NCBI RefSeq assembly: GCF_947172395.1
Contig: NC_069099.1
Coordinates: forward strand, 12,777,740 to 12,841,739
Length of the DNA: 64,000 nucleotides
DNA from: Bicyclus anynana
Taxonomy: Eukaryota > Arthropoda > Insecta > Lepidoptera > Nymphalidae
Direction: 5' to 3'
Under the pieces are notes generated by a model. It did not search any database and was not told where the DNA came from. It saw only the letters and a program-made list of their open reading frames with translations. The position numbers and the translations under genes were made by a program. Each line of letters begins with the position of its first letter. Position 1 is the stretch's first letter. This document shows positions 22,050-32,307 of this stretch, in pieces.

Positions 22050-22430
22050 CAGCCTCTAGTACTCGGCTCTGACAGTGGTTACGGTAACGGCGGGGCAAGG
22101 GGTGTTAAGAATCTCCAGCACAGATTCCGCTGCCAACCACAACGACTAGACCTAGCAACATATACCTAAGGCACGCACTTTGAGGTCCGACGTAAAGGAG
22201 CTGGCAACATATAACGCACGCACTTTGAGGTCCGACGTAAAGGAGCTCGCAACATATAACGCACGCACTTTGAGGTCCGACGTAAAGGAGCTGGCAACAT
22301 ATAACGCACGCACTTTGAGGTCCGATGTAAAGGAGCTGGCAACATATAACGCACGCACTTTGAGGTCCGACGTAAAGGTCATCGAGCTGGAAGAAGTTAA
22401 TAATTTTGACGTAATCAGATTTGATAGGTA
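22050..22430 (+). pseudogene. LINE 5' coding end: endonuclease N-terminus
   Basis: The plus frame reads GNGGARGVKNLQHRF, then RLDLATYT, then repeated NARTLRSDVKELATY units, then VIELEEVNNFDVI. ATYNARTL followed by ELEE and (W/F)DVI is the start of the APE-type endonuclease domain of RTE-like LINEs, with the metal-binding Asn in TYN. The copy is broken after this point. It may be the 5' end of the LINE-R family. Confidence 0.72.
22153..22380 (+). repeat. 45-bp in-frame minisatellite
   Basis: GCACGCACTTTGAGGTCCGA starts at 22171, 22216, 22261, 22306 and 22351, exactly 45 bp apart, with a decayed partial unit upstream. Each unit encodes 15 residues and stays open on both strands. It duplicates the first endonuclease motif of the host LINE. 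Confidence 0.95.
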
Positions 22431-22503
22431 TATGTTGAACTAGAAGGGGTCAAAAATCCAAACCAAACATTAGCTTGACTTAATTTTTGGGTAGTAGATT
22501 ATA

Positions 22504-22776
22504 TTGGATATGACCTCTGCCTCCGATTCCGCTCCGGGACATGCACCTTCAACTTTTCAGTTGTGTGTATTTAAAAAAATTACGTCACGTGTCTCAAACG
22601 GTGAAGGAAAAACATCGTGAGGAAAACTGCATACCAGAGAATTTTCTTAATTATCTGCGTGTGTGAAGTCTTCCAATCCGCATTGGACCAGCGTGGTGGA
22701 CTATTGGCCTAACCCCTCTCATTCTGGGAGGAAACTCGAGCTCAGCAGTCAGCCGAATATGGGTGATGATGATGAG
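22504..22776 (+). mobile_element. SINE-1 lacking B box
   Basis: SINE-1 whose head jumps from CTCCGATTCC to GCTCCGGGACATG, deleting the B box. The body is complete with a GATGATGATGA tail. Confidence 0.87.
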
Positions 22777-23274
22777 GGTTAATATTTAAAAAAATCCGCC
22801 TTAAAGACACTCTAGACATAAAACATCAATGAGAGTTTCATTACCGAGAGCCGATTTTGTCTCTGTGTAAGCCCGGTTTAGACAAGTCGATCAAACAAGC
22901 AGCGCTAAACATGACCAAACAAGTGTTTCCGTGGGACAGTCAAAACTGTTTGCGCTAACAATACCAGCACTTAGAGCACATGATGCTAGTTAGTGGACTC
23001 GTGATGGACCAGTTTGATGGTGGTTAGCGGTAGTGTCGATCATGGGTTTGGGGGCAATGTTAATTAACCACGTTTGGGACTAAGGCAGCAAAATGTCTAA
23101 TGTTTATTCAGAAATGTTTACCTACTGTTTTGGTGACGAAATTACTCTTTCTGACTCCTTAAGGGTTCTGTAGATACGTGAAAAAGACGTAAAGAAGTGC
23201 AGCTTAATCTTTGCACTCCTGCAGAAGTGCAAGGGTTAAGCTTTTTCTTTGTTTGAATGCTTCCGTTGCGTGTT
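22777..23274. other. No feature recognised
   Basis: Mixed composition, no open frame of interest, no repeat match. Confidence 0.45.
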
Positions 23275-23455
23275 GATATAGAGCTGAAGAGTTTGTTTGA
23301 TTGAACGCGCTAATCTCAGGAACTACTGGTCCGATTTGAAAAATTCTTTCTGTGTTAGATAGCCCATTTATCAAGGAAGGCTATAAGCTATATATTATCT
23401 CCGTATTCTTACGGGAACGGGAACCACGTGGGTAAAACCGCGCGGCGTCAGCTAG
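23275..23455 (+). mobile_element. Non-autonomous Helitron (GCGCGG subfamily)
   Basis: From GAGCTGAAGAGTTTG to GTAAAACCGCGCGGCGTCAG and CTAG at 23452-23455. The hairpin CACGTGGGT/ACCGCG is slightly mutated. The TC start is lost. Confidence 0.72.
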
Positions 23456-23568
23456 TAGTTACATACAAAATCATGTATGACGCAATGTTCCTCTTTAAAA
23501 GTTCTAACCTCTAAGTAAAAGTCTAGAACAATATCGATATCTGTTATAACTATAATTTTTTTGGCATC

Positions 23569-23631
23569 TTCGTGTGAGTCGACTGAATGTCTACAACTAA
23601 ATGTTGTAGACATTCAGTCGACTTGCACGAA
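23569..23631 (+). repeat. 29-bp stem, 5-base loop hairpin
   Basis: Arms 23569-23597 and 23603-23631 enclose loop TAAAT. The inner 20 bp are perfect complements. In a plus-strand RNA the two remaining mismatches are G-U pairs, giving 29 continuous pairs. Confidence 0.9.
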
Positions 23632-24649
23632 ACGGTTTTCATCAACGTTTCTAATAAGAACTTCTAACTGACACGTACAATTTGAACACCTTCGAGGAAA
23701 GGGAGAATAAGTATCGTCTAGGCAAGCGCTCTTTATCAGACCTCATCATTGCTTTCCATCAGGCATGATTGTGGTCAAGCACAAACCAATAGAACATAAA
23801 AACCAGATGCTTCTTCTATTTTGTTGGACCTCACCTATACAACAAAATAAGTACTGAAGTCACCATCAACGACTTGACACTCACAAAATGTAAAAATAAA
23901 ACTAAAGAATTTCTTATGGATAAAACATTATGAACAAACTGAAGATCTGTTGCAGTCTAGATTAATATAAATCAATTCATAATAATAATGACAATTATAA
24001 CATAATACAAGTATCAATATACACACACATGCACACACAAATATACACACGTTTTTATATTGTAAAGTGCCTAAACTTGTTTAAAAATTCACTCACACTT
24101 TTTGTTATCTTTGTAAGAGTCCGTCCGGGGAGTGGGCTGATTAACTTTAACACAGATCCGTAAAATCTAGCTAGGATAGCCAGTTTTGGAACTAATGAAA
24201 AATTGTAAACCTTGTGTGATAAATAAACGATTATTATTATTTAAAAAAATCTAGATTTTACTTTAGTCTTCGAAACTAACGATTTGTGCCTTTTAAAATA
24301 CATGGGAAGGAATCAAAACATAGCTGCGTGACCCGACGAATCACACGCCCGCCTCTGATCGTCCGATAAGCCGATGTCATTTGTTATGTTTTTCTGTCCG
24401 TGCGTCGACGCGGAAACGCGTTGATTGCTGTTATTATACTGCAGATCGTGTCTGATTAGTCCGAAGTGGACTGGTGGGTTAGGTAACGATATTGGTGGAT
24501 AATAACTAATAGATACTTGTGAACTTACCTAATATTTGGTGGTTACTTACGAATACCTACATACATCTAAACTTATATTAAAACTTTAACAGGAGGGCAT
24601 TATACAATCGTTAGTGAAGCCAAAAATATTTTTTTTAGATTTTTTTCTG
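23632..24649. other. No gene seen; possible retroelement 3' end near 24050-24240
   Basis: ACACACATGCACACACAAAT and, at 24219-24240, GATAAATAAACGATTATTAT suggest an old LINE 3' end on the plus strand. A GC-richer patch lies at 24325-24420. Confidence 0.4.
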
Positions 24650-24912
24650 TCGGTGTTTTTGTTACGCGGGACGCTGAAACTATAGAATAAATTCAAATGA
24701 AACTTGGCACGATTTGAGACCATAAGACGGAGATGGTTTTAGGATACTTTTTATCGCGAAAATAAAGCCAGAAGGAGGTGGAATAGGGGTTGAAGGTTTG
24801 AATTGAAAGTCCTTCATTTTTAGAGAATTTTTAAATTATCTCCTAAAGGGTGAAATAGGGATTGAAAGTTTACATCGAGTTTCACGCCGACAAAGTCGTG
24901 GGCGTCCGCTAG
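24650..24912 (+). mobile_element. Helitron (third interior, GGACG-type end)
   Basis: Ends GACAAAGTCGTGGGCGTCCG then CTAG (24909-24912). The interior GGTTGAAGG..GTTTACATCG matches 51640-51951 and not the other Helitrons. Confidence 0.6.
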
Positions 24913-25040
24913 TAATATTTAATGTTGGTTTAACTTCTTTTTTAGACCACATTAAGAAAAACAAAAGAAATTGAAATATTGCTTTACTCACATGAAGAGA
25001 GCTGGGTTTGTAGCCAGTGTCTATAGTCCAGTTACATATC

Positions 25041-25193
25041 AATTCTCTTTCTACAAACGCTAAAAATGTTTTGGTATGAGATTCGTTATAGAATAGGTAA
25101 GTCACGTGAATAACCTGTCAATCGGATATGTCAATACCATACTTGCGCTTTTTAGTTTTCGAAGCGTTAGCGTTTGTAGAAAAAGGTTAATTT
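25041..25193. mobile_element. FB foldback MITE, copy 1
   Basis: Left arm TTCTCTTTCTACAAACGCTA and right arm GAAGCGTTAGCGTTTGTAGA are inverted. Between them lie TCACGTGA and ATCGGATATG, shared with the other FB copies. Non-coding. Confidence 0.75.
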
Positions 25194-25299
25194 CTTGCTT
25201 GATATCTGATTATTTTTGGTGTACAATAAAGTACCTAAGTATATTTTATTAATTTATGTGTAATTCCAAGTTCTATTAAGTATATCTACCTACCTAAAT

Positions 25300-25410
25300 T
25301 TTCTTCTACAAACGCTAAAAATTCGAAAATTAAAAAATGTATGACTGACAGTATTAAATAACTTTCGTTTTCGGCAGATCACGTGATCAATCGGATATGT
25401 TATTCACACA
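25300..25410. mobile_element. FB foldback MITE, left half
   Basis: TTCTTCTACAAACGCTAAAA then AATGTATGACTGACAG and GATCACGTGATCAATCGGAT. The right arm is missing and the 21-bp minisatellite follows. Confidence 0.65.
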
Positions 25411-25422
25411 CATTTTTTACAA

Positions 25423-25527
25423 ATGCTCCATATCCCTTTTCATAGGCTCAGTCTCCCTTTTCATATGCTCCATATCCCTTTTCATATGCTCTTTATCCCT
25501 TTTTATATGCTTCAGGTCCCTTTTCCT
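25423..25527. repeat. 21-bp minisatellite, five units
   Basis: Five units near ATGCTCCATATCCCTTTTCA plus T, 105 bp in all. On the minus strand it reads as an open heptad, MKRDMEH with variants. Confidence 0.9.
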
Positions 25528-25630
25528 ATAAGCTGGGAAAAATAGTCGTTAAAATAGGCTCATAGGTAATGATAATCATATTGTCCATAACTCCAGATTA
25601 TGTATGTAGATATATTGTATTTATTACCTA

Positions 25631-25805
25631 CTAGCGAGCACTCGCGACTTTATTCCTGTGGAATTCTGTTTTCTCTCAGGAACCATGGATTTCATTGGGA
25701 TGAAAAATAGCCTTATTCTGGTCCAAGGTCCAATTTATCTCTATACCAAATTTCATCCATATCATTTCTAGTTTAGTCGTAAAAAGATAAGCAGACAAAC
25801 AGATT
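25631..25805 (-). mobile_element. Degraded Helitron (GGACG subfamily)
   Basis: Plus-strand CTAGCGAGCACTCGCGAC, AACCATGGATTTCATTGGGA and ACCAAATTTCATCCATAT follow the family but are diverged. The TC end is lost. Confidence 0.55.
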
Positions 25806-26146
25806 TTCTATCGAATTTGTGTGTATGGATTATTTGAGTTGAGAAAATAGGCTTATTTTTGCGATAATTCATCAGTGAATAGTATGTTTGAGCTTTGAAA
25901 AGTTAACCCAGATAGGGCGGGGGTTGAACCCAGCTATCTTAACGGCGATCGCCACGACACTGACGGGTTGCGGGTTGTAGCGGGTTAGGGTTACAGCGTG
26001 TAATGGCTGATAATGACCGACAAGCGATACAACTTGGCTACAAAGTGCTATATTTGTTCCCCTAGTTTTTATTGCCTACTTGTGTTGTTCATGATTTTTA
26101 ACACCTATTATGATAAGCTTTCAACATTTTTATGCTTCCGTCTTTT
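25806..26146. other. No feature recognised
   Basis: GGGTTG-rich patch at 25917-25990 (GACGGGTTGCGGGTTGTAGC). No repeat or gene match. Confidence 0.4.
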
Positions 26147-26428
26147 GTTTTTTTTTTATTCTTTACAAGTTAGCCCTTGACTACAATCTCACCTGGTGGT
26201 AAGTGAGGTTGCAGTCTATGATAGAAGCGGGCTAACTTGTTAGGAGGAGGATGAAAATCCACACACTTTTCGGTTTTACACGACATCGTACAGGATGGCT
26301 ATATCGCTTAGCGGTACGTTTTTGCCGGTAGGGTGGTAACTAGCCACGGCCGAAACACCCACCAGCCAGACCTGGCCAATTAAGAAAATCTCAATCAGCC
26401 CAGCGGGGGATCGAACCCAGGACCTCAT
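26147..26428 (-). mobile_element. SINE-2, nearly complete
   Basis: Minus-strand copy from poly-A to the B box (GATCGAACCCAGG on plus). The extreme head is lost. Confidence 0.88.
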
Positions 26429-27920
26429 CTTTGAGGTTCGACTTAATAAAAACAAAAGTAAGTACCTTACAGATTCGAAATTCAAGAGAGTAACTTATGC
26501 TATATAATAGTAGGTAGATATAACCGACCGAACGACATATATATATGAAACCTGCGTTAATTAGTTAAGTAGAAATCGCTTCTCACTTTCTTCTCTCTCT
26601 TATCTACGATCTCTATAACTATACTTACTCCCATATAAATCTAATCCGTTTAAAAAAGTATCCGTTTCCAAACCATCTCGAATCACAGTGAATTGCTATT
26701 CAAAGCACCGTGTCGCATTCCTTACATCCCATTGGAGGCCGTGTTACGATGTCACCCATTTGTCACCAAGCGGTCGACCAATCATGGGGCTGCATTCGAA
26801 AATGGAACAGGAAAATGTCACCGCAATGTCGCCTTATGTACAGCAACGCTATTGTTCGATCTAGCTTTGTATTCCCAGCTTTTGTCAAATTACATAACGG
26901 TTTTATATTATTATTTGAACCTTATTTTTTATACCTACGTACCTAGATTACATTTATTGGTAGGTACCTACGAGGTAAGCTGTAGTTTCAGGACGTATAA
27001 AGTTACATTAGCACTAGATTTTAGGTCACATGTAAACTTTAATACGCAATTATTATGTATTCTGTAATACGACATTATAGTAATTTCAACATAAATTCAT
27101 AGAATACAGATGATCCAGAATGAGTCTTTACAAGCAGCGAGCTGAAGTCGGTGAAAGCCATAAAAAAAAATAAAAGATTTTTCTTTCATTCTTAAGTTTT
27201 AGTAAACAGTTTTAAAATATTTAAAAACATAAGACGCCATTTTTCTTGAATAATAATACATATTGAATATTATCGGAGTGACGCCTCGTTTCGTACCGAC
27301 TCGAGAATGTATTCGTTTTTGAATTTTGTATTTAAAACGGCTACGACACCATCGTGTTCCGTGCGTTATAACTGCCTATTATTCTTTAATCTGTGCATAA
27401 AATATAATAATTCTACGAAAGGACAATATGGTACTCCGTTATAAATAATTGTAACAAGCGTGCATAATTTGTGTATGTAGGTAAGTTGTATATTGAAGTG
27501 AAATTCGTATGAAATTGTGTAACTTTGTATTACAATAAACATAATTGTTGCACCCATCGCAGGGAATGAAACAACAAAAAGGACACGATTTCGCCCCAAA
27601 TCAAGCGTGACTTTTTACAAAGGGCGATCCTATATAGGCTGCGCAATCGTTTATAATCCTACCAAATTCAAGAGGTAATGTCATATACAACGAAGTTGGA
27701 ACTTTCGTGTTTCTTAATTCGGTAGGATAGCAGCCCAGTGTGCCAATTGCCTGGGGACGGTGGAATAAACATGGCTGTATCATTGTTATACAAAAGTGCA
27801 GCTGTTCTTTCCCCCGAGGGGTAAAAAAGACGTTTTGTGTGTTTTTTTCGATACGCCTCGCGAGCCCTTTTAGCGGTCACCGGGACGCACGCCTCCTATT
27901 TGTGTTTGATACATTGTGCT
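26429..27920. other. No gene supported; GC-richer islands at 26690-26880 and 27600-27920
   Basis: The islands have mixed composition and no match to repeats in the window. CCAAT-like and palindromic phrases (CGCCTCGCGAGCCC at about 27854) occur. Open frames (for example 26693-27067) lack recognisable domains. They could be regulatory DNA of a distant gene. Confidence 0.35.
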
Positions 27921-27944
27921 TTTTTGGTACTAAGTAGGTACGAT

Positions 27945-27980
27945 AGGAGAGCCGTTATAGCCCAGTGGACATGGCTTTTT
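27945..27980 (+). mobile_element. SINE-1 head fragment
   Basis: AGGAGAGCCGTTATAGCCCA then GTGGACATGG is the first about 35 bp of SINE-1, cut off. Confidence 0.65.
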
Positions 27981-27987
27981 AGGTGTT

Positions 27988-28178
27988 ACTTGTAATAAAT
28001 AGATATAGGTACTTCATATTATTATGGGTTAAAGGTAGATACTTAGACACGAACGTTCCACAAATTGTGTTAATCAAACACTTTTCGTTGAAGTTTTTCA
28101 GTATCTGTAAAAATATGCATAATCCTGCAATATGTACCTAGGTGGGCACTTCTTTGTCTTTCAAACAAGGGATACAGT
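27988..28178. repeat. 190-bp duplicated segment, copy 1
   Basis: Matches 29530-29721 almost base for base (ACACGAACGTTCCACAAATT, TCGTTGAAGTTTTTCAGTAT, ATGCATAATCCTGC), diverging at the right end. Confidence 0.9.
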
Positions 28179-28222
28179 GACAAACATATATAACAGCATA
28201 GTCTATGTAAGACAAAATATAA

Positions 28223-28566
28223 ATTTGTACAAACATAAAGAAGATTGAAACCCACGTCTCACTAGAATATCTAAGTTAGTTATTTCTGCATAACGTCTCC
28301 AAAGAGTAAAAATATCTAAGGTTTGGGTGTACTCTTCTATAACAAGATCCTCCAAGACTGTGATGGACTTGCCAATGCATAGCCTTAAGCAATGTGTTAA
28401 AAACATTTACTGAGCCGAGGTTACTACACCATTAATGAATTCCTTAATGATAAAGGTGCTTGGATGCCATTGGATCAGCTTCACACAGGAAGTAAAACTG
28501 TAAGAAATTGTAATGTTGTCATCAATTGTAAATTATAATACTTAATGGATTTTTTAAAAAGAGAAT
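28223..28566 (+). pseudogene. LINE-J C-terminal remnant
   Basis: Decayed relative of 39749-40100: GAAACCCACGTCTCACTAG, CTGCATAACGTCTCCAAAGA, CAAGACTGTGATGGACTTGC. Stops and small indels break the frame. It starts at the same LINE position as the 39.7 kb copy. Confidence 0.8.
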
Positions 28567-28595
28567 ATTTTTGGTACTAAATAGGTACGATAGGA

Positions 28596-28948
28596 CCAGT
28601 GGACATGACCTCAGCCTTCGATTCGAAGGGGCGTACCTATGTTTGAATCTGGTCCGGGGAACTTTCAACTTTTAAGTTCATTATCATTAATATACCAGCT
28701 GATAGACATTCATTATAGGACAAAGACCTTTTATAGGGACTTCCAATCATCAAGATCCTGATCCGCCTGGTTCCAGTGAATCCGTGCGACTCGCTTACTC
28801 GCTTTAATATCACGTGTCTCAAACGGTGAAGGAAAAACATCGTGAGGAACCTGACCTGAGAATTTTCTTAATTCTCTACGTGTGTGAAGTTCTGAGAGAA
28901 GACTCGTGCTTAAGGGTGAGCCGAATATGGGTTGTTAATGATGATGAA
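28596..28948 (+). mobile_element. SINE-1 interrupted by LINE-R
   Basis: Head and B box (GTTTGAATCTGG) at 28596-28678 and body from 28804 (ATATCACGTGTCTCAAACGG) to a TGATGATGA tail. About 20 bp of SINE are missing at the junction. Confidence 0.85.
28679..28796 (-). mobile_element. LINE-R 3' end nested in SINE-1
   Basis: Reverse complement of the LINE-R end: TATCATTAATATACCAGCTG, then GACAAAGACCTTTTATAGGG, then ATCCGTGCGACTCGCTT. No clear target duplication. Confidence 0.75.
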
Positions 28949-29529
28949 GTACACTCCTATGAAGTAAGTAAGGTCTTGACAACAGAACTTGAAGAACCCT
29001 TGGTGCCTCGGAGACTGGTGCAGCATGGTGGGTTAAGCTTCATAAGCTCTCTTCTATAAAGGGCATCCTGGTTCTGTAGTAGGCCATTGAAACAGGGACA
29101 ATGATTAAGTACCTACGCAAGACGAACAGAGTGATCATAAGAGTATTTTATCTTCCAATTATGGAACTCTGAAGTACTTAATAAATGTAGCAACAAATAA
29201 CAGGACGATAAAGCTTTAAACTCCTAAACATAGTCGCTTTCAATCAAAACATCAATCTGCATTAGAATTAAAGACACGCCATTCATACTGTGAAGTGTCC
29301 TCAAGACGCCATCTTTCTTTTCATTATGCGCCATTTTGAATAAACTTCTTAAGTAGATCACACATCTGGCATCGTACGTATCGCACGTAACAGTTTTTAA
29401 ATTTCTTCGAAGTTATTTTTTTGTTGCATTGTAAATTAGAGACAGCATACATACCTTTACATACATATTACATATTACTATTTAAAATAAAGTACATATT
29501 CCTTTTCAAAGTAATTTTGCATAAGTTTT
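28949..29529. other. No feature recognised
   Basis: AT-rich unique-looking sequence between the SINE-1 and the second duplicated segment. Confidence 0.45.
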
Positions 29530-29721
29530 ACTTGAAATAAATAGATATAGGTACTTCATATTATTATGGATTAAAGGTAGATACTTAGACACGAACGTTC
29601 CACAAATTGTGTTAATAAAACACTTTTCGTTGAAGTTTTTCAGTATCTGTAAAAATATGCATAATCCTGCGATTATGTACCTAGGTAGACACTTATTAAA
29701 ATTCCAAACAAGGGATGAAAT
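29530..29721. repeat. 190-bp duplicated segment, copy 2
   Basis: Second copy of 27988-28178, same orientation, about 1.54 kb downstream. It begins TACTTGAAATAAATAGATAT, which resembles the 3' end of LINE-J, so the segment may start at a LINE tail. Confidence 0.9.
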
Positions 29722-30035
29722 GAAAAAAACTAACATTCCTTGCCACAAAAAGGTGCGGCACAACGTACAATGTGCGATCACCTTTGTACGCCATTTTTAA
29801 ATAATCTATTTATTATAATAATCCGTTGGAGAGAGCAGATGTGCGCATAGCCTAGGGTGCAGTGTTTCTCAAGTGTTTGAACGCGGAGGTTTATATGGGT
29901 TATTGTGAGACGAGACAGTTTTTGGTGCTTCTCTAGCAAAGTCAAAAGTGATACAAACCAACTAAAACAACATCGCATGGTAAAGTAACTTGCAAATAGG
30001 TAAGCGGAAAATTTTAATTATTTTTGTATTATTGA
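29722..30035. other. No feature recognised
   Basis: AT-rich, no gene or repeat match. Confidence 0.45.
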
Positions 30036-30256
30036 CTAGCGGACGCCCGCGACTTCGTCCGCATGGTATTTAGTTTTTCACAAATCTGGAATCATGAATT
30101 TTTCCGGGGTAAAAAGTAGCCTATGTGTTAATCTAGGCTATAATATATGTTAATACCAAATTTCAGATAATTCGGTTCAGTAGTCGAGGCGTGAAAGAGT
30201 AACAAACATACATCCAAACATCTATACATACTTTCGCGTTTATAATATTAGTAGGA
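30036..30256 (-). mobile_element. Complete non-autonomous Helitron (GGACG subfamily)
   Basis: Minus strand: begins TCCTACTAATATTATAAACG, ends GGACGAAGTCGCGGGCGTCC then GCTAG, where GCGGACG pairs with CGTCCGC. It is flanked by A and T as for Helitron insertion. The best family member here. Confidence 0.78.
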
Positions 30257-30475
30257 TTGTTACAATATCTTACACAAGTACCCACTACGTAAAGGTAGAG
30301 CTAACCAACTGTTGGTACTTACCTAAGTACCTATACTAACGTATAAGGAATAAGGATATCTGAATATTTATCACTGCTCAATTTTCAATACGTTTACACA
30401 TTGTACAGTGTAACGCAGTGACGTAAATTTCCAAAAAATCTCACCTTCTTTCAAAAAAATTTAAGTATAGCCTAT

Positions 30476-30570
30476 AGTGGACGCCCGTGACTTCGTCCGC
30501 GTGAATGTTAGTGTTTCACAAATCCAACGGAAACCTCTCAAATACGGAATAAAAATTGGCCTTTATGTTA
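30476..30570 (-). mobile_element. Helitron 3' end fragment
   Basis: AGTGGACGCCCGTGACTTCG then TCCGCGTGAATGTTAG repeats the Helitron 3' end in decayed form. Confidence 0.6.
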
Positions 30571-30739
30571 ATAAAAACCATTAAAAAAGTCCCATTAAAA
30601 TCGCCACAACCGTCCCAGAACTGTTATACTAACAGACAGATAGAAATTTTAAAAAAGCTTGTTTGTTTGTTTTAGTATTGTGTAAATAAATATGTAACTA
30701 GGTTTTTTTATATACATATTTTTTTAAAAATAATATTTG

Positions 30740-30900
30740 CCATATTTTTTATTAATATGACCAATATTCCTATTCCCCTCCAACTAGTCGGGAAAGACTG
30801 TGCTAGGAGTGAGTACGACAATAGACCAACGGGGCGGGAATCAAACCACCACCCCTCGTTGATGAGTCTGACCGCGCTTATCGTTGAGCTATTGAGGCTA
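30740..30900 (-). mobile_element. Third-type tRNA-derived SINE
   Basis: On the minus strand: CCTCAATAGCTCAACGATAA (A box region), GGTTTGATTCCCGCCC (B box), then a body GTCTATTGTCGTACTCACTC not found in SINE-1 or SINE-2. A head-like fragment is at about 37448 on plus. Confidence 0.6.
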
Positions 30901-31260
30901 TAACAAAACACTTAAACACGGTTATTTTGAAATGACAGAAAGATACTTTGAATTGTATTTATATGTTGTAAGTATTAACTAAAAATCTCTACGTATTTAT
31001 CACGTCGATGGCTGATTTCTTTCTAATTACGGAGTACGTTTCCAATTTTTCTAATTTCCGCCTCACATCATCGAGTGCCCCTGAAATAGGTCAGTCCATT
31101 GGGCCAGTGGGGCGCACACTGCAATATTCATGCACGCACACTACGGCGAGCGTACGGGCTTACGGTACAGTCGTGTGGTCAAGTGCTTTGCGAATTTTAT
31201 CTGTATTAGCCTATTTTATTTTGAATGTATTTAAAGTATTTTGATTGTTTTAGTTTGTAA
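30901..31260. other. No gene supported; GC-richer stretch at 31050-31180
   Basis: A 78-codon open frame (31008-31244) has no recognisable domain. The patch GGGCCAGTGGGGCGCACACT is unmatched elsewhere in the window. Confidence 0.4.
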
Positions 31261-31445
31261 TTATAACTGACTGTGACGTCACCCGGGTCTCAGCTGAAAA
31301 TCAGCGCTGCGCATTGCTTTCTGAGCTGTAAACCCTTTCTGTTTGGTGTCACGGACAGTCATGTAATATCTAAGATAGGATGTACTGTTTGTGACACTAA
31401 AAAGTGAATAAATTTTATATTATCATTTTCTTTCTTCTTCTTCTT
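31261..31445 (+). mobile_element. Retroelement 3' end (putative)
   Basis: GTGACGTCACCCGGGTCTCA, CAGCTGAAAATCAGCGCTGC, CTGTTTGTGACACTAAAAAG, TGAATAAATTTT and a CTTTCTTCTTCTTC run. The layout and the similar end at 48845-48960 suggest a LINE 3' UTR. Contains a CRE palindrome. Confidence 0.5.
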
Positions 31446-31839
31446 TCTATTTTAGTCGATCACTACAGGGCTAGCAAGCGTCAGCTACATGTTTCATGAA
31501 GAGAAAAAGACAAAATGACGATCGATCGCGGCGAAGTTGTCCTAGTCCCATTTTTTCCCTCCCTACGAAAGAGAGAGCGATATTTCCGACTCAGCTGCTA
31601 TTAGTCGACATTTGTCTTTATCTCTTTACGATATATGTCGTGATGCGCATGTAAGTCCTACTGAACTCGTCTATAATTTATAGCCCTACTACAGATTCAG
31701 GCTTTTTTACTCAGAAATTACCACTTCACATCTTCAATACGGCTTGGCGGGCTTAGTTATGTTTTAATCCGAAATTATCACAATCAGATGTTAAAGATAA
31801 TGACTGGGACCTCATAGAAATACTAGACCAACATCGCCA
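31446..31839. other. No feature recognised
   Basis: Mixed composition with GATCGATCGCGGCG at about 31520. No coding evidence. Confidence 0.4.
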
Positions 31840-32158
31840 GACCTCCGTGGCGCAATGGTATGCGCGGTGGATTTACAAGACGGAGGTCCTGGGTTTGATC
31901 CCCGGCTGGGCCGATTGAGATTTTCTTAATTGGTCCAGGTCTGGCTAGTGGGAGGCTTCGGCCGTGACTACCACCCTACCGATAAAGACATACCGCTAAG
32001 CGATTTAGCGTTCCGGTACGAAGTTGTGTAGAAACCGAAAGGGGTGTGGATTTTCATCCTACTCCTAACAAGTTAGCCTGCTTCCATCTTAGATTGCATC
32101 ATCACTTACGTTCAGGTGAGATTGTAGTCAAGGGCTAACTTGTAAATAATAAAAAAAA
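31840..32158 (+). mobile_element. SINE-2, full length
   Basis: Head CCTCCGTGGCGCAATGG, B box GGTTTGATCCC, complete body, tail GGGCTAACTTGTAAATAATA plus poly-A. Confidence 0.92.
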
Positions 32159-32164
32159 TTACTG

Positions 32165-32290
32165 AAATTTTTTACTGCTTTGGAAGAAAGAGAAGTTCAG
32201 TATTTCAAAGCCCCAGCCCGACTCGAACAGAGGACCGCGTGATCCGAAGCCACATATGACCTCTGGACCAGCGAGGCAGTTCACAGGCCT
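32165..32290 (-). mobile_element. Third-type SINE fragment (CTGCCTCG head)
   Basis: Minus strand: CTGCCTCGCTGGTCCAGAGG, TGTTCGAGTCGGGCTGGGGC, then a CTTTGAAATACTGAAC..TTTCTT body. Related to 41625-41770. Confidence 0.6.
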
Positions 32291-32307
32291 AGGTTCGTTG
32301 TAGTACC

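Noticed and set aside
22171..22380. Regular 45-bp repeats resembling a CRISPR array
   Set aside because: Units are contiguous with no unique spacers, and the DNA is from an insect; it is an in-frame minisatellite in a LINE.
26693..27067. 124-codon plus frame
   Set aside because: Needs a non-ATG start, no domain, overlaps another frame.
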